Assembly (NCBI GenBank): GCA_947095585.1
Contig: OX352761.1
Coordinates: forward strand, 38,390,760 to 38,454,759
Reading direction: 5' to 3'
Origin: Nephrocerus scutellatus
Taxonomy: Eukaryota > Arthropoda > Insecta > Diptera > Pipunculidae
Length of the DNA: 64,000 nucleotides
The stretch's first letter is position 1. Each line of letters opens with the position of its first letter. Made by a program: the position numbers and the translations under genes. The notes below the pieces were generated by a model. It searched no databases, was not told the origin of the DNA, and worked only from the letters and a program-made list of their open reading frames with translations. Below, one piece after another: positions 57,129-64,000 of the stretch.

Positions 57129-60100
57129 TTAATTTAAATTATTCTTTTCGGCCGCTTGTACTTGGCCATCCTTGACTATAATAGCTCGGGTCGGGCCCTT
57201 CAAATATATACTGCCGTTGCGGATGCGTCGGCCGTATATGTACCCTTGGGGTCCTCGTAACCGGAACTTTGTTTTGGTTGAATTCGGAATTCGGATGCCG
57301 AGAAATTCTCCTTGGAACTCCATCGGCTTAGTCGGGGTTTGTTGTGCGACGGACTGGCTGGAAGGACCGGCGTCCATTTGTGGTTCAGGTTCGGTTATTT
57401 TGACAGGAACAGTACCTTTGGCCGTACTGACGCTCCCGGTAGTTTTTCCCGCTATGGTGCCGGTACTGCTGGTAGGGGCGACCACTGTGGAGGTGTGGGC
57501 CACTCGGGGAGCTGTGGCTGTTCTAGCCGTGGTTGTGATGCGGCGTACACGTGCAGCCTGAGATGTTGTGGCCACTAGGTTTGCCGGGAAGGCAGCGTCC
57601 TCGATTGGCCTGGATGTGTAGGCGCTGCTGTTGCCCGGGGGTATAAATCGAGATACCGTTCTGATTGTGATCGGGGATTTGGTTCGGGTTATTGCGTGCT
57701 CGGTGACGGGTGCTTGGTTGGTAGTGCTCTCTTCCCTTTTCTTCCTGACGACTCGGCAAAGGTTGGCTACCTCCACGGCGCTGAGCGGTCGGTTGGCGGG
57801 GGGAGGTTTGCGTCGAAAGATGCGAGTTCGCAGCACTCCGGTTGTTGTCTGCTGTACTGGTGGTGCCAATGGGGTCGGCTTTGTCCTGCGCCTAGTACTT
57901 GGGTCAGCCTGTGGCTCGGTAAACTTAACGACCGATCGCTTCGACATTCTGACTGAGACTGATCTAAGTTGCTGACCGTCGGTTGTATTTATACTGGTTG
58001 CCTCGGAAATGTCTGGGTGGCCTATATTCTCATCTCTTTTTAGGTCCTTTACGTGAGCGGTAATCACTTCTCTTTCTGACCCTTGGAGTTTATAGATAAC
58101 GGGTGACAGTTTTTTGGTGATTCGGAATGGTCCTATGTAGCGGGGGGCTAATTTTGCTGAAAATTTGTTGACAGCAGAGGAGAGTGGTCGGTGGCGGAGA
58201 TATACCATCTCTCCTATGTCGGGTGCCCATGGTCGACGTCGTAAATCATAATACCGTTTTTGTTTTCCGAAAGCTTTGGCCATGTTGATTCGTACCAGCG
58301 CCAGTATGTCGTTGAGTGCGGTGATTCTCTCGGTGGTGGTTGGCGGGGTATTTAGTTTGATAGCTGGCGTATTTGGAAGGTGGAGTTCTCTACCGTAATT
58401 CAGGTAGGCGGCGGTGTAACCGGTGGATTCGTGTTGACTGGTGTTTATAGCCAACATGAACTCTGGTAGGTGTTCATCCCATCGGCGGTGGTCGTTCTGG
58501 ACATACTGGGCGACCATAGTTTTTATGACCCTATTCACGCGTTCGGTCGGATTGGCCTGTGGTGTGTACGGAGGGGTGAAACGTTGCTCGATATGTAGTT
58601 CGTTCAGTAGGGTCTGAAATGGTTTGCTCCTATACTGAGGGCCATTGTCGGTAACTAACTTCTTGGGACACCCATATCGACTTAAAATTCTCTCTTTAAA
58701 TCCTTTAATTAGCGCTGGAGTTGTCGCATCTCGGAGAGCCAAGAACTCGGTCCATTTGGTGAATTTATCGTGAAACACCAATATGACGGTGTTGCCTTTC
58801 GCGGACCGGGGCAATGGACCAATGAAGTCCGAACAGACTACCTCCCAGGGCTGTTCGGTGGGGGTCATATGCATCCTGCCGGCGGGTTTTGTGGCGGGGA
58901 CTTTGTACTGGACGCAAGTCTGACAGCGTCGAACAAATCGAGCGACATCTCGGAATAGTCCAGGCCAATAATAACTCTGGGCGACTCTAGCGATGGTTTT
59001 GGCAATGCCTAGATGCCCTGCCGTTACTTCAGTATGGTTTTCTTGGATAACCTGACAGCGGAGTGGTTTTGGGACACATATCTTCCACGCCACCGTGGCG
59101 GATTCAGTATGGTAGGTGGGATTATACATATGGCGGTATAAGGTTTTGTCCACCACTTGGTAATCGGGATTATTCTCCGGTTGCTCTGTAACCATTTTAA
59201 TCTTTGTCTCATACCATGGACATGTGGCAGTAATCGGTAAAAGAATTCGAACGGGTGAGCTTATGGTTGGGTGTCTGGACAGTACGTCGGCTACAGTATT
59301 TAAAGAGCCTTTTCGGTAGCGGATCTCGAAATCGTACTGTTGTAATTCGATCGCCCAGCGTGCGAGTCGACCAGACGGATTGTCTAATGTGTGCAACCAC
59401 TTTAGCGAGCGGTGGTCAGTATGCACGACAAAGTGATACCCCTCCAAATAGGGCCGCATCTTGCGGATGCCCCATACTACTGCCAAGCATTCACGCTCGG
59501 TCACCGAATAATTTTTCTCGGCATCATTTAACGTACGACTAGCATAGGCAATGACATGTTCTTGATTTTCGATGGATTGCGACAATACCGCTCCAAGTCC
59601 TTCCGCACTAGCATCTGTCTGCAGCAGGAAGGCTTTCGAGAAATCAGGACAAGCAAGGATTGGTGCTTCCGTTAATCTGGTCTTCAACATTTCGAATGCA
59701 TTTTCCTGATCTTTGTCCCACTGCCACCTCTGTTTCTTCTTTAATAGTTTAGTTAACGGGGCGGCTAGTGTCGAGAAGTTTGGTACAAATCGTCTGTACC
59801 AGGATGCGATACCTAGTATTCGGCGGAGTTCTTTGACATTATATGGTGCAGTTAGCATTTTTATAGCTTCAATTTTACCGGGGTCGGTATGGATGCCATC
59901 TTGGCTTATCATATGCCCGAGGTACCTCATTTCTGAGCGGCCAAACTCACACTTTTCGGAATTAATTTTTAAGTTGGCAATCTCTAGTCGTCGGAACACT
60001 TCAGTGAGGGCCCTCATGTGTTCGGAGAAGGTACTGCCTATGACTATGATGTCGTCCAAATATGCAAACGCAAATGGCTCTAGCTCTGGGCTGATAATAC

Positions 60101-61076
60101 GATCTAGGAGGCGTTGGAAGGTTGCGGGTGCAGAGTGGAGCCCAAACGGCATCACCTTCCATTGATATAAGCCTCGACCTGGGACAGTGAAGGCAGTGAA
60201 TTGCCGGCTGGAGGGGTGTAGTGGTATCTGCCAGTATCCTTGCTTTAGATCTATGGTGGAGATGTACCTAGCCCCTTTCAGCTTGTCCAAGATGTGATTT
60301 ATTTGTGGTAAGGGGTACGCATCTTTAATCGACACTTCGTTGAGTTGCCGAAAGTCCACACATAATCTCCAAGTCCCTTGTTTCTTTTTTACCAAGACGA
60401 TTGGCGAACTATATGGACTATTAGAGGGCTCAATTTTACCCTCAGCCAGCAGTTGATTTATTTCTTCATTGATTATGGCCTGCATGGCGGGGTTTCGAGG
60501 CATATACCTCTGCTTGAATGGTCTGGAGTGTTTGAGACGTATTACATGCTCTGCCATGGAGGTTGACCCTTTCATGGCTTCGAACTTGGGCAACTCCTGG
60601 GCCAGAAATCTTTCTAAGCACTGAGCTTCGGTCTGCAGTGTTCGGAGGTTGGACGGCGGTTCGGATGTGGCCATAATTATTTTGTCGCCACGGTTGAGGG
60701 TAAAGCCATGCTTTGCCAGAAAATCAGTCCCAATGAGGCACTTGTCACTCAAGTTTGGGACATACGCAAACTCGTGGGTGAATGTCCATTCTCCCCAGCT
60801 TAGTGGCAAGGAGTAGGCTTGGTGGGACGTAATTGTCGAGTTGTCAGCCAACAACAACACCATGTTAATTTGCTGGGCGGGTATCCCTTCGGTCTGGCAT
60901 ATGCTATGCAGCTCGTCACCAATGCACGATCGGCCGGCGCCGGTGTCGATTATGGCATTGAATGTGTGTTGGCCTAAACTTATCGGTATTGCGTAATGAG
61001 TGAGACTGGTGGTTACTAGAGGAACGTCTATTGTCTCACGGTGTTGGACGTTCCGTTGGCGTTTCCCGCCTGGCAT
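57129..61076 (-). CDS. pol: Gypsy Pol: protease, RT, RNase H, integrase, long basic C-terminal tail (1315 codons)
   Basis: Entered by -1 frameshift from gag, so the ATG at 61076 is probably not used. Protease IIDTGAGRSC (Asp about residue 44). RT: CVDFRQLNEVS, STIDLKQGYWQI, MPFGLHSAPATFQR, catalytic YLDD (339-342). RNase H: QTDASAEGLGAVLSQ (about 487) and HTDHRSLKWL. Integrase zinc region H681, H688, C718, C721; core D750, D810 (TDNGPQY) and E845, a D,D35E spacing. A GPF module (RYIGPFRITKKLSPVIYKL, about 980) follows. The last ~295 residues are Thr/Arg/Pro-rich with no known domain, ending RLRGPQGYIYGRRIRNG and a Lys-rich tip. All catalytic residues are intact. The products copy the RNA and integrate the DNA. 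Confidence 0.95.
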   Translation of the reverse strand: MPGGKRQRNVQHRETIDVPLVTTSLTHYAIPISLGQHTFNAIIDTGAGRSCIGDELHSICQTEGIPAQQINMVLLLADNSTITSHQAYSLPLSWGEWTFTHEFAYVPNLSDKCLIGTDFLAKHGFTLNRGDKIIMATSEPPSNLRTLQTEAQCLERFLAQELPKFEAMKGSTSMAEHVIRLKHSRPFKQRYMPRNPAMQAIINEEINQLLAEGKIEPSNSPYSSPIVLVKKKQGTWRLCVDFRQLNEVSIKDAYPLPQINHILDKLKGARYISTIDLKQGYWQIPLHPSSRQFTAFTVPGRGLYQWKVMPFGLHSAPATFQRLLDRIISPELEPFAFAYLDDIIVIGSTFSEHMRALTEVFRRLEIANLKINSEKCEFGRSEMRYLGHMISQDGIHTDPGKIEAIKMLTAPYNVKELRRILGIASWYRRFVPNFSTLAAPLTKLLKKKQRWQWDKDQENAFEMLKTRLTEAPILACPDFSKAFLLQTDASAEGLGAVLSQSIENQEHVIAYASRTLNDAEKNYSVTERECLAVVWGIRKMRPYLEGYHFVVHTDHRSLKWLHTLDNPSGRLARWAIELQQYDFEIRYRKGSLNTVADVLSRHPTISSPVRILLPITATCPWYETKIKMVTEQPENNPDYQVVDKTLYRHMYNPTYHTESATVAWKICVPKPLRCQVIQENHTEVTAGHLGIAKTIARVAQSYYWPGLFRDVARFVRRCQTCVQYKVPATKPAGRMHMTPTEQPWEVVCSDFIGPLPRSAKGNTVILVFHDKFTKWTEFLALRDATTPALIKGFKERILSRYGCPKKLVTDNGPQYRSKPFQTLLNELHIEQRFTPPYTPQANPTERVNRVIKTMVAQYVQNDHRRWDEHLPEFMLAINTSQHESTGYTAAYLNYGRELHLPNTPAIKLNTPPTTTERITALNDILALVRINMAKAFGKQKRYYDLRRRPWAPDIGEMVYLRHRPLSSAVNKFSAKLAPRYIGPFRITKKLSPVIYKLQGSEREVITAHVKDLKRDENIGHPDISEATSINTTDGQQLRSVSVRMSKRSVVKFTEPQADPSTRRRTKPTPLAPPVQQTTTGVLRTRIFRRKPPPANRPLSAVEVANLCRVVRKKREESTTNQAPVTEHAITRTKSPITIRTVSRFIPPGNSSAYTSRPIEDAAFPANLVATTSQAARVRRITTTARTATAPRVAHTSTVVAPTSSTGTIAGKTTGSVSTAKGTVPVKITEPEPQMDAGPSSQSVAQQTPTKPMEFQGEFLGIRIPNSTKTKFRLRGPQGYIYGRRIRNGSIYLKGPTRAIIVKDGQVQAAEKNNLN
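61021..61067 (-). promoter_or_regulatory. -1 ribosomal frameshift signal: slippery GGGAAAC plus stem-loop
   Basis: On the minus strand, G GGA AAC (61067-61061) falls in the gag frame exactly as X XXY YYZ (codons GCG-GGA-AAC). Six nt (GCCAAC) later an 8-bp perfect stem GGAACGTC / GACGTTCC (61054-61047 with 61028-61021) encloses an 18-nt loop. The gag stop lies at the loop-stem boundary. Pol is in the -1 frame. GGGAAAC is a proven slippery site in simian type D retroviruses. Confidence 0.85.
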
Positions 61077-62251
61077 TTGCAGTGTCGGCTCTGAACGCCT
61101 TCGGTGCTACAATGCGAGCAAAATACTCTGCGGTTTTGGCATACGCGTCTAGTATGCCCTGGTTGTCCGCAGGACCAACAACAACTTTCTCTGTTGTAGG
61201 TGGGTGTTGGTTGGAGCGGTCGGACTGGCGGCGGTGCGGTGTTAAATGGTGGCTCTTGACCTTCGGTCAGCCTGCGTGTAATTGGCCCTGTCGGAGGGTA
61301 CGGGGGGCCATTGCTTCGGTTCGGTGGAGCGGTATTTCGGTATGATTGTACGATCGGTCTAGTCTGCGGAGCGGTAGGGCGTGATACCGGTAATTCGCCT
61401 TGCAAGAGCTCAAAGTCTTCTACCAGTGCGGTTAATTCAGCCAGGGTGACGAATTCCCCCCGTTTTATATAATATCGATATTCCGGTCGGAGATTGTCGT
61501 AAATGCGATCAAGTCTCTCGTCTGCACTCAGGGAAACCTGCCACCTCATCAGGGTTTGAATGGCGGTGATGTATTCTTTCCCCTTTTCTCGTGCCATTTG
61601 GGTGCGGCTTCTTATTCTGTCTAACAGCTGTGTGTTATATCGTCTCGGAAGGAAGAACTGACGCAACTCTCGGCTGAATTCGTCCCAGGTGGTAATGAAC
61701 TCTCGGTTATTTCGATACCACGCTAACGCAGAAGTTTTCAGCAGTTCGGGTAGCGTTCTTACTACTCTATTCAATGGCAGTTGGTAGCAATCGGCCAACT
61801 CTTCTATCCGCTCTAGGAACTCCAGTGGGTTACTGTTTCCATCGTATCGGACGTTCCACTTACGTACCTTGTCCATCACATCGGCATCGGACGGTGTATG
61901 TGATGGATAAACGGTTGGTGCAGCAAGTGGTAGACGAGCGGTAGGGAATATGCCGGATATAGTTGTTTGACTGGGTACGTTAGCCTGATCTGGTTTGCTG
62001 TCGGGTTTGCTTTCGGATATCGGCGGTCGGTGGGAGGTTTGTGGTACTTGTAGCGTTTGTAGTTGGACTTCGGGTGGCCAACATTCTTTCGGTCGTAGAT
62101 CTGGGCAAGATTTATTTTTCTTGATCTCGGTTGACAACCTCTTCCGTAGTTCGTCCATCGTACCGGTGCTGTCCAACCCACGCCGGTTCAACTCCACAAC
62201 TAACTCATCCTTTTTCAACTGGTATATACCAATTGGTTGATCTTCGGTCAT
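61028..62251 (-). CDS. gag: Gypsy Gag with SAP-like N-terminus and zinc knuckle (407 aa)
   Basis: ATG 62251, ~70 bp after the primer site. Residues about 10-40 (KKDELVVELNRRGLDSTGT followed by MDELRKRL) match the SAP helix-turn-helix pattern that binds AT-rich DNA. The capsid part has RNPLEFLERIEELADCYQL-like sequence with SALAWYRNN and FSRELRQFF, the Retrotrans_gag type. CCHC knuckle CWSCGQPGHTRRVC at 358-371, and a second C/H-rich block CSHCSTEGVQSRHC. TAG at 61028-61030 ends it. It overlaps pol by 49 nt, in the -1 frame. Gag forms the particle and packages RNA. Confidence 0.93.
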   Translation of the reverse strand: MTEDQPIGIYQLKKDELVVELNRRGLDSTGTMDELRKRLSTEIKKNKSCPDLRPKECWPPEVQLQTLQVPQTSHRPPISESKPDSKPDQANVPSQTTISGIFPTARLPLAAPTVYPSHTPSDADVMDKVRKWNVRYDGNSNPLEFLERIEELADCYQLPLNRVVRTLPELLKTSALAWYRNNREFITTWDEFSRELRQFFLPRRYNTQLLDRIRSRTQMAREKGKEYITAIQTLMRWQVSLSADERLDRIYDNLRPEYRYYIKRGEFVTLAELTALVEDFELLQGELPVSRPTAPQTRPIVQSYRNTAPPNRSNGPPYPPTGPITRRLTEGQEPPFNTAPPPVRPLQPTPTYNRESCCWSCGQPGHTRRVCQNRRVFCSHCSTEGVQSRHCKCQAGNANGTSNTVRQ

Positions 62252-62302
62252 TCTGACGAGTATATCTTTCTCGGTCTTCGGTTAAATGATTTTAAAAGTC
62301 AG

Positions 62303-62320
62303 GTCCCTGCTCGGGCGCCA
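62303..62320 (-). other. Gypsy primer-binding site, Lys-tRNA type
   Basis: On the minus strand TGGCGCCCGAGCAGGGAC, four nt inside the 5' LTR. It resembles sites complementary to the 3' end of Lys-tRNA used by several gypsy elements and retroviruses. Confidence 0.85.
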
Positions 62321-62324
62321 AATT

Positions 62325-63615
62325 TGTAACGGGTTTTCTCAGCTGAGGTATGACTCAGCGGCTTCCAGGGTCCAAATGATAAGTCTCGAGTTACAAATTG
62401 TTTATTTATTATTTCCTTTTATTATTTATTCTTTTTTTTTTTTGTTTCCTTAATCTATACTAAACATTTCTTATAACTTACATACTATACCATCACCAAT
62501 ATAATAACGAATGGCTGACGGCCCCTGGTCAGGACACGACAGAGAGAGAGAGAGACGGAACGCTGACGGCCTCTGGACGAGACACGACAGCGGAAGAGAG
62601 AGAGGTACGGCACGCTGACGGCCTCTGGACAAGACACGACAGCGGAAGAGAGAGACGGAACACTGACGGCCTCTGGTCAAGACACGACAGTACAGGTGGA
62701 AGGAACACTGACGGCCTCTGGCCAAGACACGACAGTGGGACGGTGGAAACACTGACGGCCTCTGGTCAAGACACGACAGTGGGACGGCGGAAAGACGGAA
62801 CACTGACGGCCTCTGATCAAGACACGACAGTGTAAGATAGGAACGGAACACTGACGGCCTCTGGTCAAGACACGACAGTACAGGTGGGTTGACGCGGTTT
62901 ATAGACGGTCGTCCGGTCTAGGAAAAATGAATTTAAGTGTTCGACTTGGAACACTTTGAAATTTATTGCGCGGTTTAGAGACGGTCGCCTAGTCTATTAA
63001 ATGTATGTTTTGCTGATCTCTCAGCACGCAAAATGTATTAGGCTGAGTTCGGTGGAGAACTTTGCCCGTGGTCGGAATCGACAAATTTATGAGCACAAGT
63101 TGCCGAACCTCATTGATATTTTTTGAGAACTCGTTGGGAATTTTGTCACTTGAAGGCAAATAATTTACCCGTGTTTGGTTGGGTGTCCACTACTTTGTGG
63201 TGGCTGCCGGTAAGGTACACACGTTATGTTGTGTGTATATGGCTGTCGGCACTTTGTACTTGCTATCGGCATTTGGCCTGCCAGCATGTATGATCTATAC
63301 CCGCTGTGTCGGCACGTGTGGTTGTCTGCCTATGGTTTTATATGGCAGCCGGCCATTTGTACATGTTATCGGCAATTTATACATGCTATGGGCATTTGGA
63401 ATGCCGGCATATATGATTGTATGCGCACGATGTAGCTGTGGCTGTCGGCATGTGCGGTTGTCTGCCTATGGTTTTATATGGCAGCCGGCAATTTGTACAG
63501 GCTATCGGCAATTTGTACATGCTATGAGGCAAAACCCAATGTGCTGAGTGACATGACCGGACGGACAAGCGGAAAACTTAGACATAGGGTTTGTAACGAG
63601 GGGAACTTCGTTACA
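62325..63615 (-). repeat. Gypsy 5' LTR (right in the window)
   Basis: Same length and, by eye, same sequence as 55419-56709, offset 6906 bp, including the minisatellite (62514-62884). Transcription would start in it and run leftward. No clear TATA box was identified. Confidence 0.93.
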
Positions 63616-63697
63616 CGTTTGACAGCCAAACTCTTCAACCGATCGCGTTCAAACTTTGTGTAATAGTTTTTTTTTACCATAATGAGCACTTAATATA
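63616..63697. other. Flank right of the gypsy element
   Basis: Starts with the right CGTT duplication. It would have been continuous with sequence left of 55419 (ATGAATGTGTGTT) before insertion. Nothing else recognised. Confidence 0.5.
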
Positions 63698-63829
63698 ACG
63701 GGTGTTTTTTTAGGAGGTTTGTTTTTCCGATAGATGTCGTTTTATTTTATGACAGTTGTTTTGACAGCTCAAAGTGGCATTTCTACTCAGTATTGTTTGG
63801 CAAATCATTATGAAAAAAAAAAAAAATGT

Positions 63830-63863
<34 letters not shown>

Positions 63864-63978
63864 CATAATGATTTGCCAAACAATACTGAGTAGAAATGCC
63901 ACTTTGAGCTGTCAAAACAACTGTCATAAAATAAAACGACATCTATCGGAAAAACAAACCTCCCAAAAAAACACCCTT
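63698..63978. mobile_element. Hairpin MITE (281 bp), TA target duplication
   Basis: Arms 63698-63812 and 63864-63978 are inverted repeats over ~115 bp with only two or three mismatches (for example TTAGGAGG versus TTGGGAGG). The interior is A14, TGTCA, then T32. TA stands on both sides (63696-63697, 63979-63980), as for Tc1/mariner-type elements. No coding capacity. RNA across it would form a very long hairpin. Confidence 0.8.
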
Positions 63979-64000
63979 TACATATTTTGAAAGTGGCCAA

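Larger units (their letters stand above)
55419..63615 (-). mobile_element. Complete Ty3/gypsy LTR retrotransposon, 8197 bp
   Basis: Two LTRs of exactly 1291 bp (apparently identical), starting TGTAAC and ending GTTACA in window orientation. CGTT is duplicated at 55415-55418 and 63616-63619. Transcribed on the minus strand: Lys-type primer site, short leader, gag, -1 frameshift, pol (protease, RT, RNase H, integrase), 3' UTR, purine tract. Intact frames, equal LTRs and a clean target duplication mark a young, possibly active copy. No env frame was seen. The family within Ty3/gypsy is not certain. Confidence 0.95.

Noticed and set aside
57172..57975. Plus-strand frames over the gypsy pol tail
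   Set aside because: GC-rich shadows of the minus-strand pol frame.

Overview
This window looks like transposon-dense DNA from an insect, most likely a brachyceran fly. The grounds are the element families: copia primed by a Met-tRNA-like site, an env-bearing errantivirus of the 17.6/297 type, jockey-clade, R1-clade and RTE non-LTR elements, and PIF/Harbinger and hAT MITEs. AT-rich spacer and very long (CA)n microsatellites fit too. I found no convincing host gene, rRNA, tRNA or CRISPR array. Nearly all coding sequence belongs to mobile elements.

Layout. 1-1319: 3' end of an R1-clade LINE whose poly(A) runs straight into an (AC)n array. 1578-5000 and 9614-10960: copies of dispersed repeat families, called here A (tandem ~118-bp subrepeats, a GGCT run and an internal (TG)n), B (end motif ACAGGGTGTATCCG) and C. 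One A copy has a ~640-bp (CA)n expansion and another holds a hAT MITE. 5001-9613: nearly intact copia element with apparently identical 185-bp LTRs and a 5-bp target duplication. 11614-12745: a Harbinger-type MITE and a Harbinger transposase remnant with a 68-bp intron. 12750-16800: AT-rich spacer with small MITEs.

16808-48836 is a nested and repeatedly duplicated complex. An errantivirus (+ strand, degenerate gag-pol-env) has an RTE LINE (- strand) inserted in env with a 14-bp target duplication. That RTE contains a second LINE ('LINE B', - strand). Three tandem duplications then reshaped the locus: 2338 bp (21873-24210), 7714 bp (26467-34180 copied to 34181-41893, with one substitution noticed by eye) and ~3.03 kb (42366-45396 copied to 45397-48836, the second copy carrying an extra 413-bp internal duplication). 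A near-full-length jockey-clade element ('LINE A', 24432-29370) inserted after the first duplication and was partly copied by the second.

48837-55418: inverted-repeat elements, hAT-like MITE pieces and featureless spacer. 55419-63615: a complete Ty3/gypsy element (- strand) with 1291-bp LTRs, a CGTT target duplication, a Lys-type primer site, intact gag and pol, and a textbook -1 frameshift signal between them. 63698-63978: a near-perfect hairpin MITE with a TA duplication.

How the parts work together: the copia and gypsy elements each carry all protein domains for their own transposition (copia has one stop codon), while the MITEs depend on transposases supplied elsewhere. The nested complex resembles a heterochromatic transposon graveyard or a piRNA-cluster-like locus; that last reading is inference.
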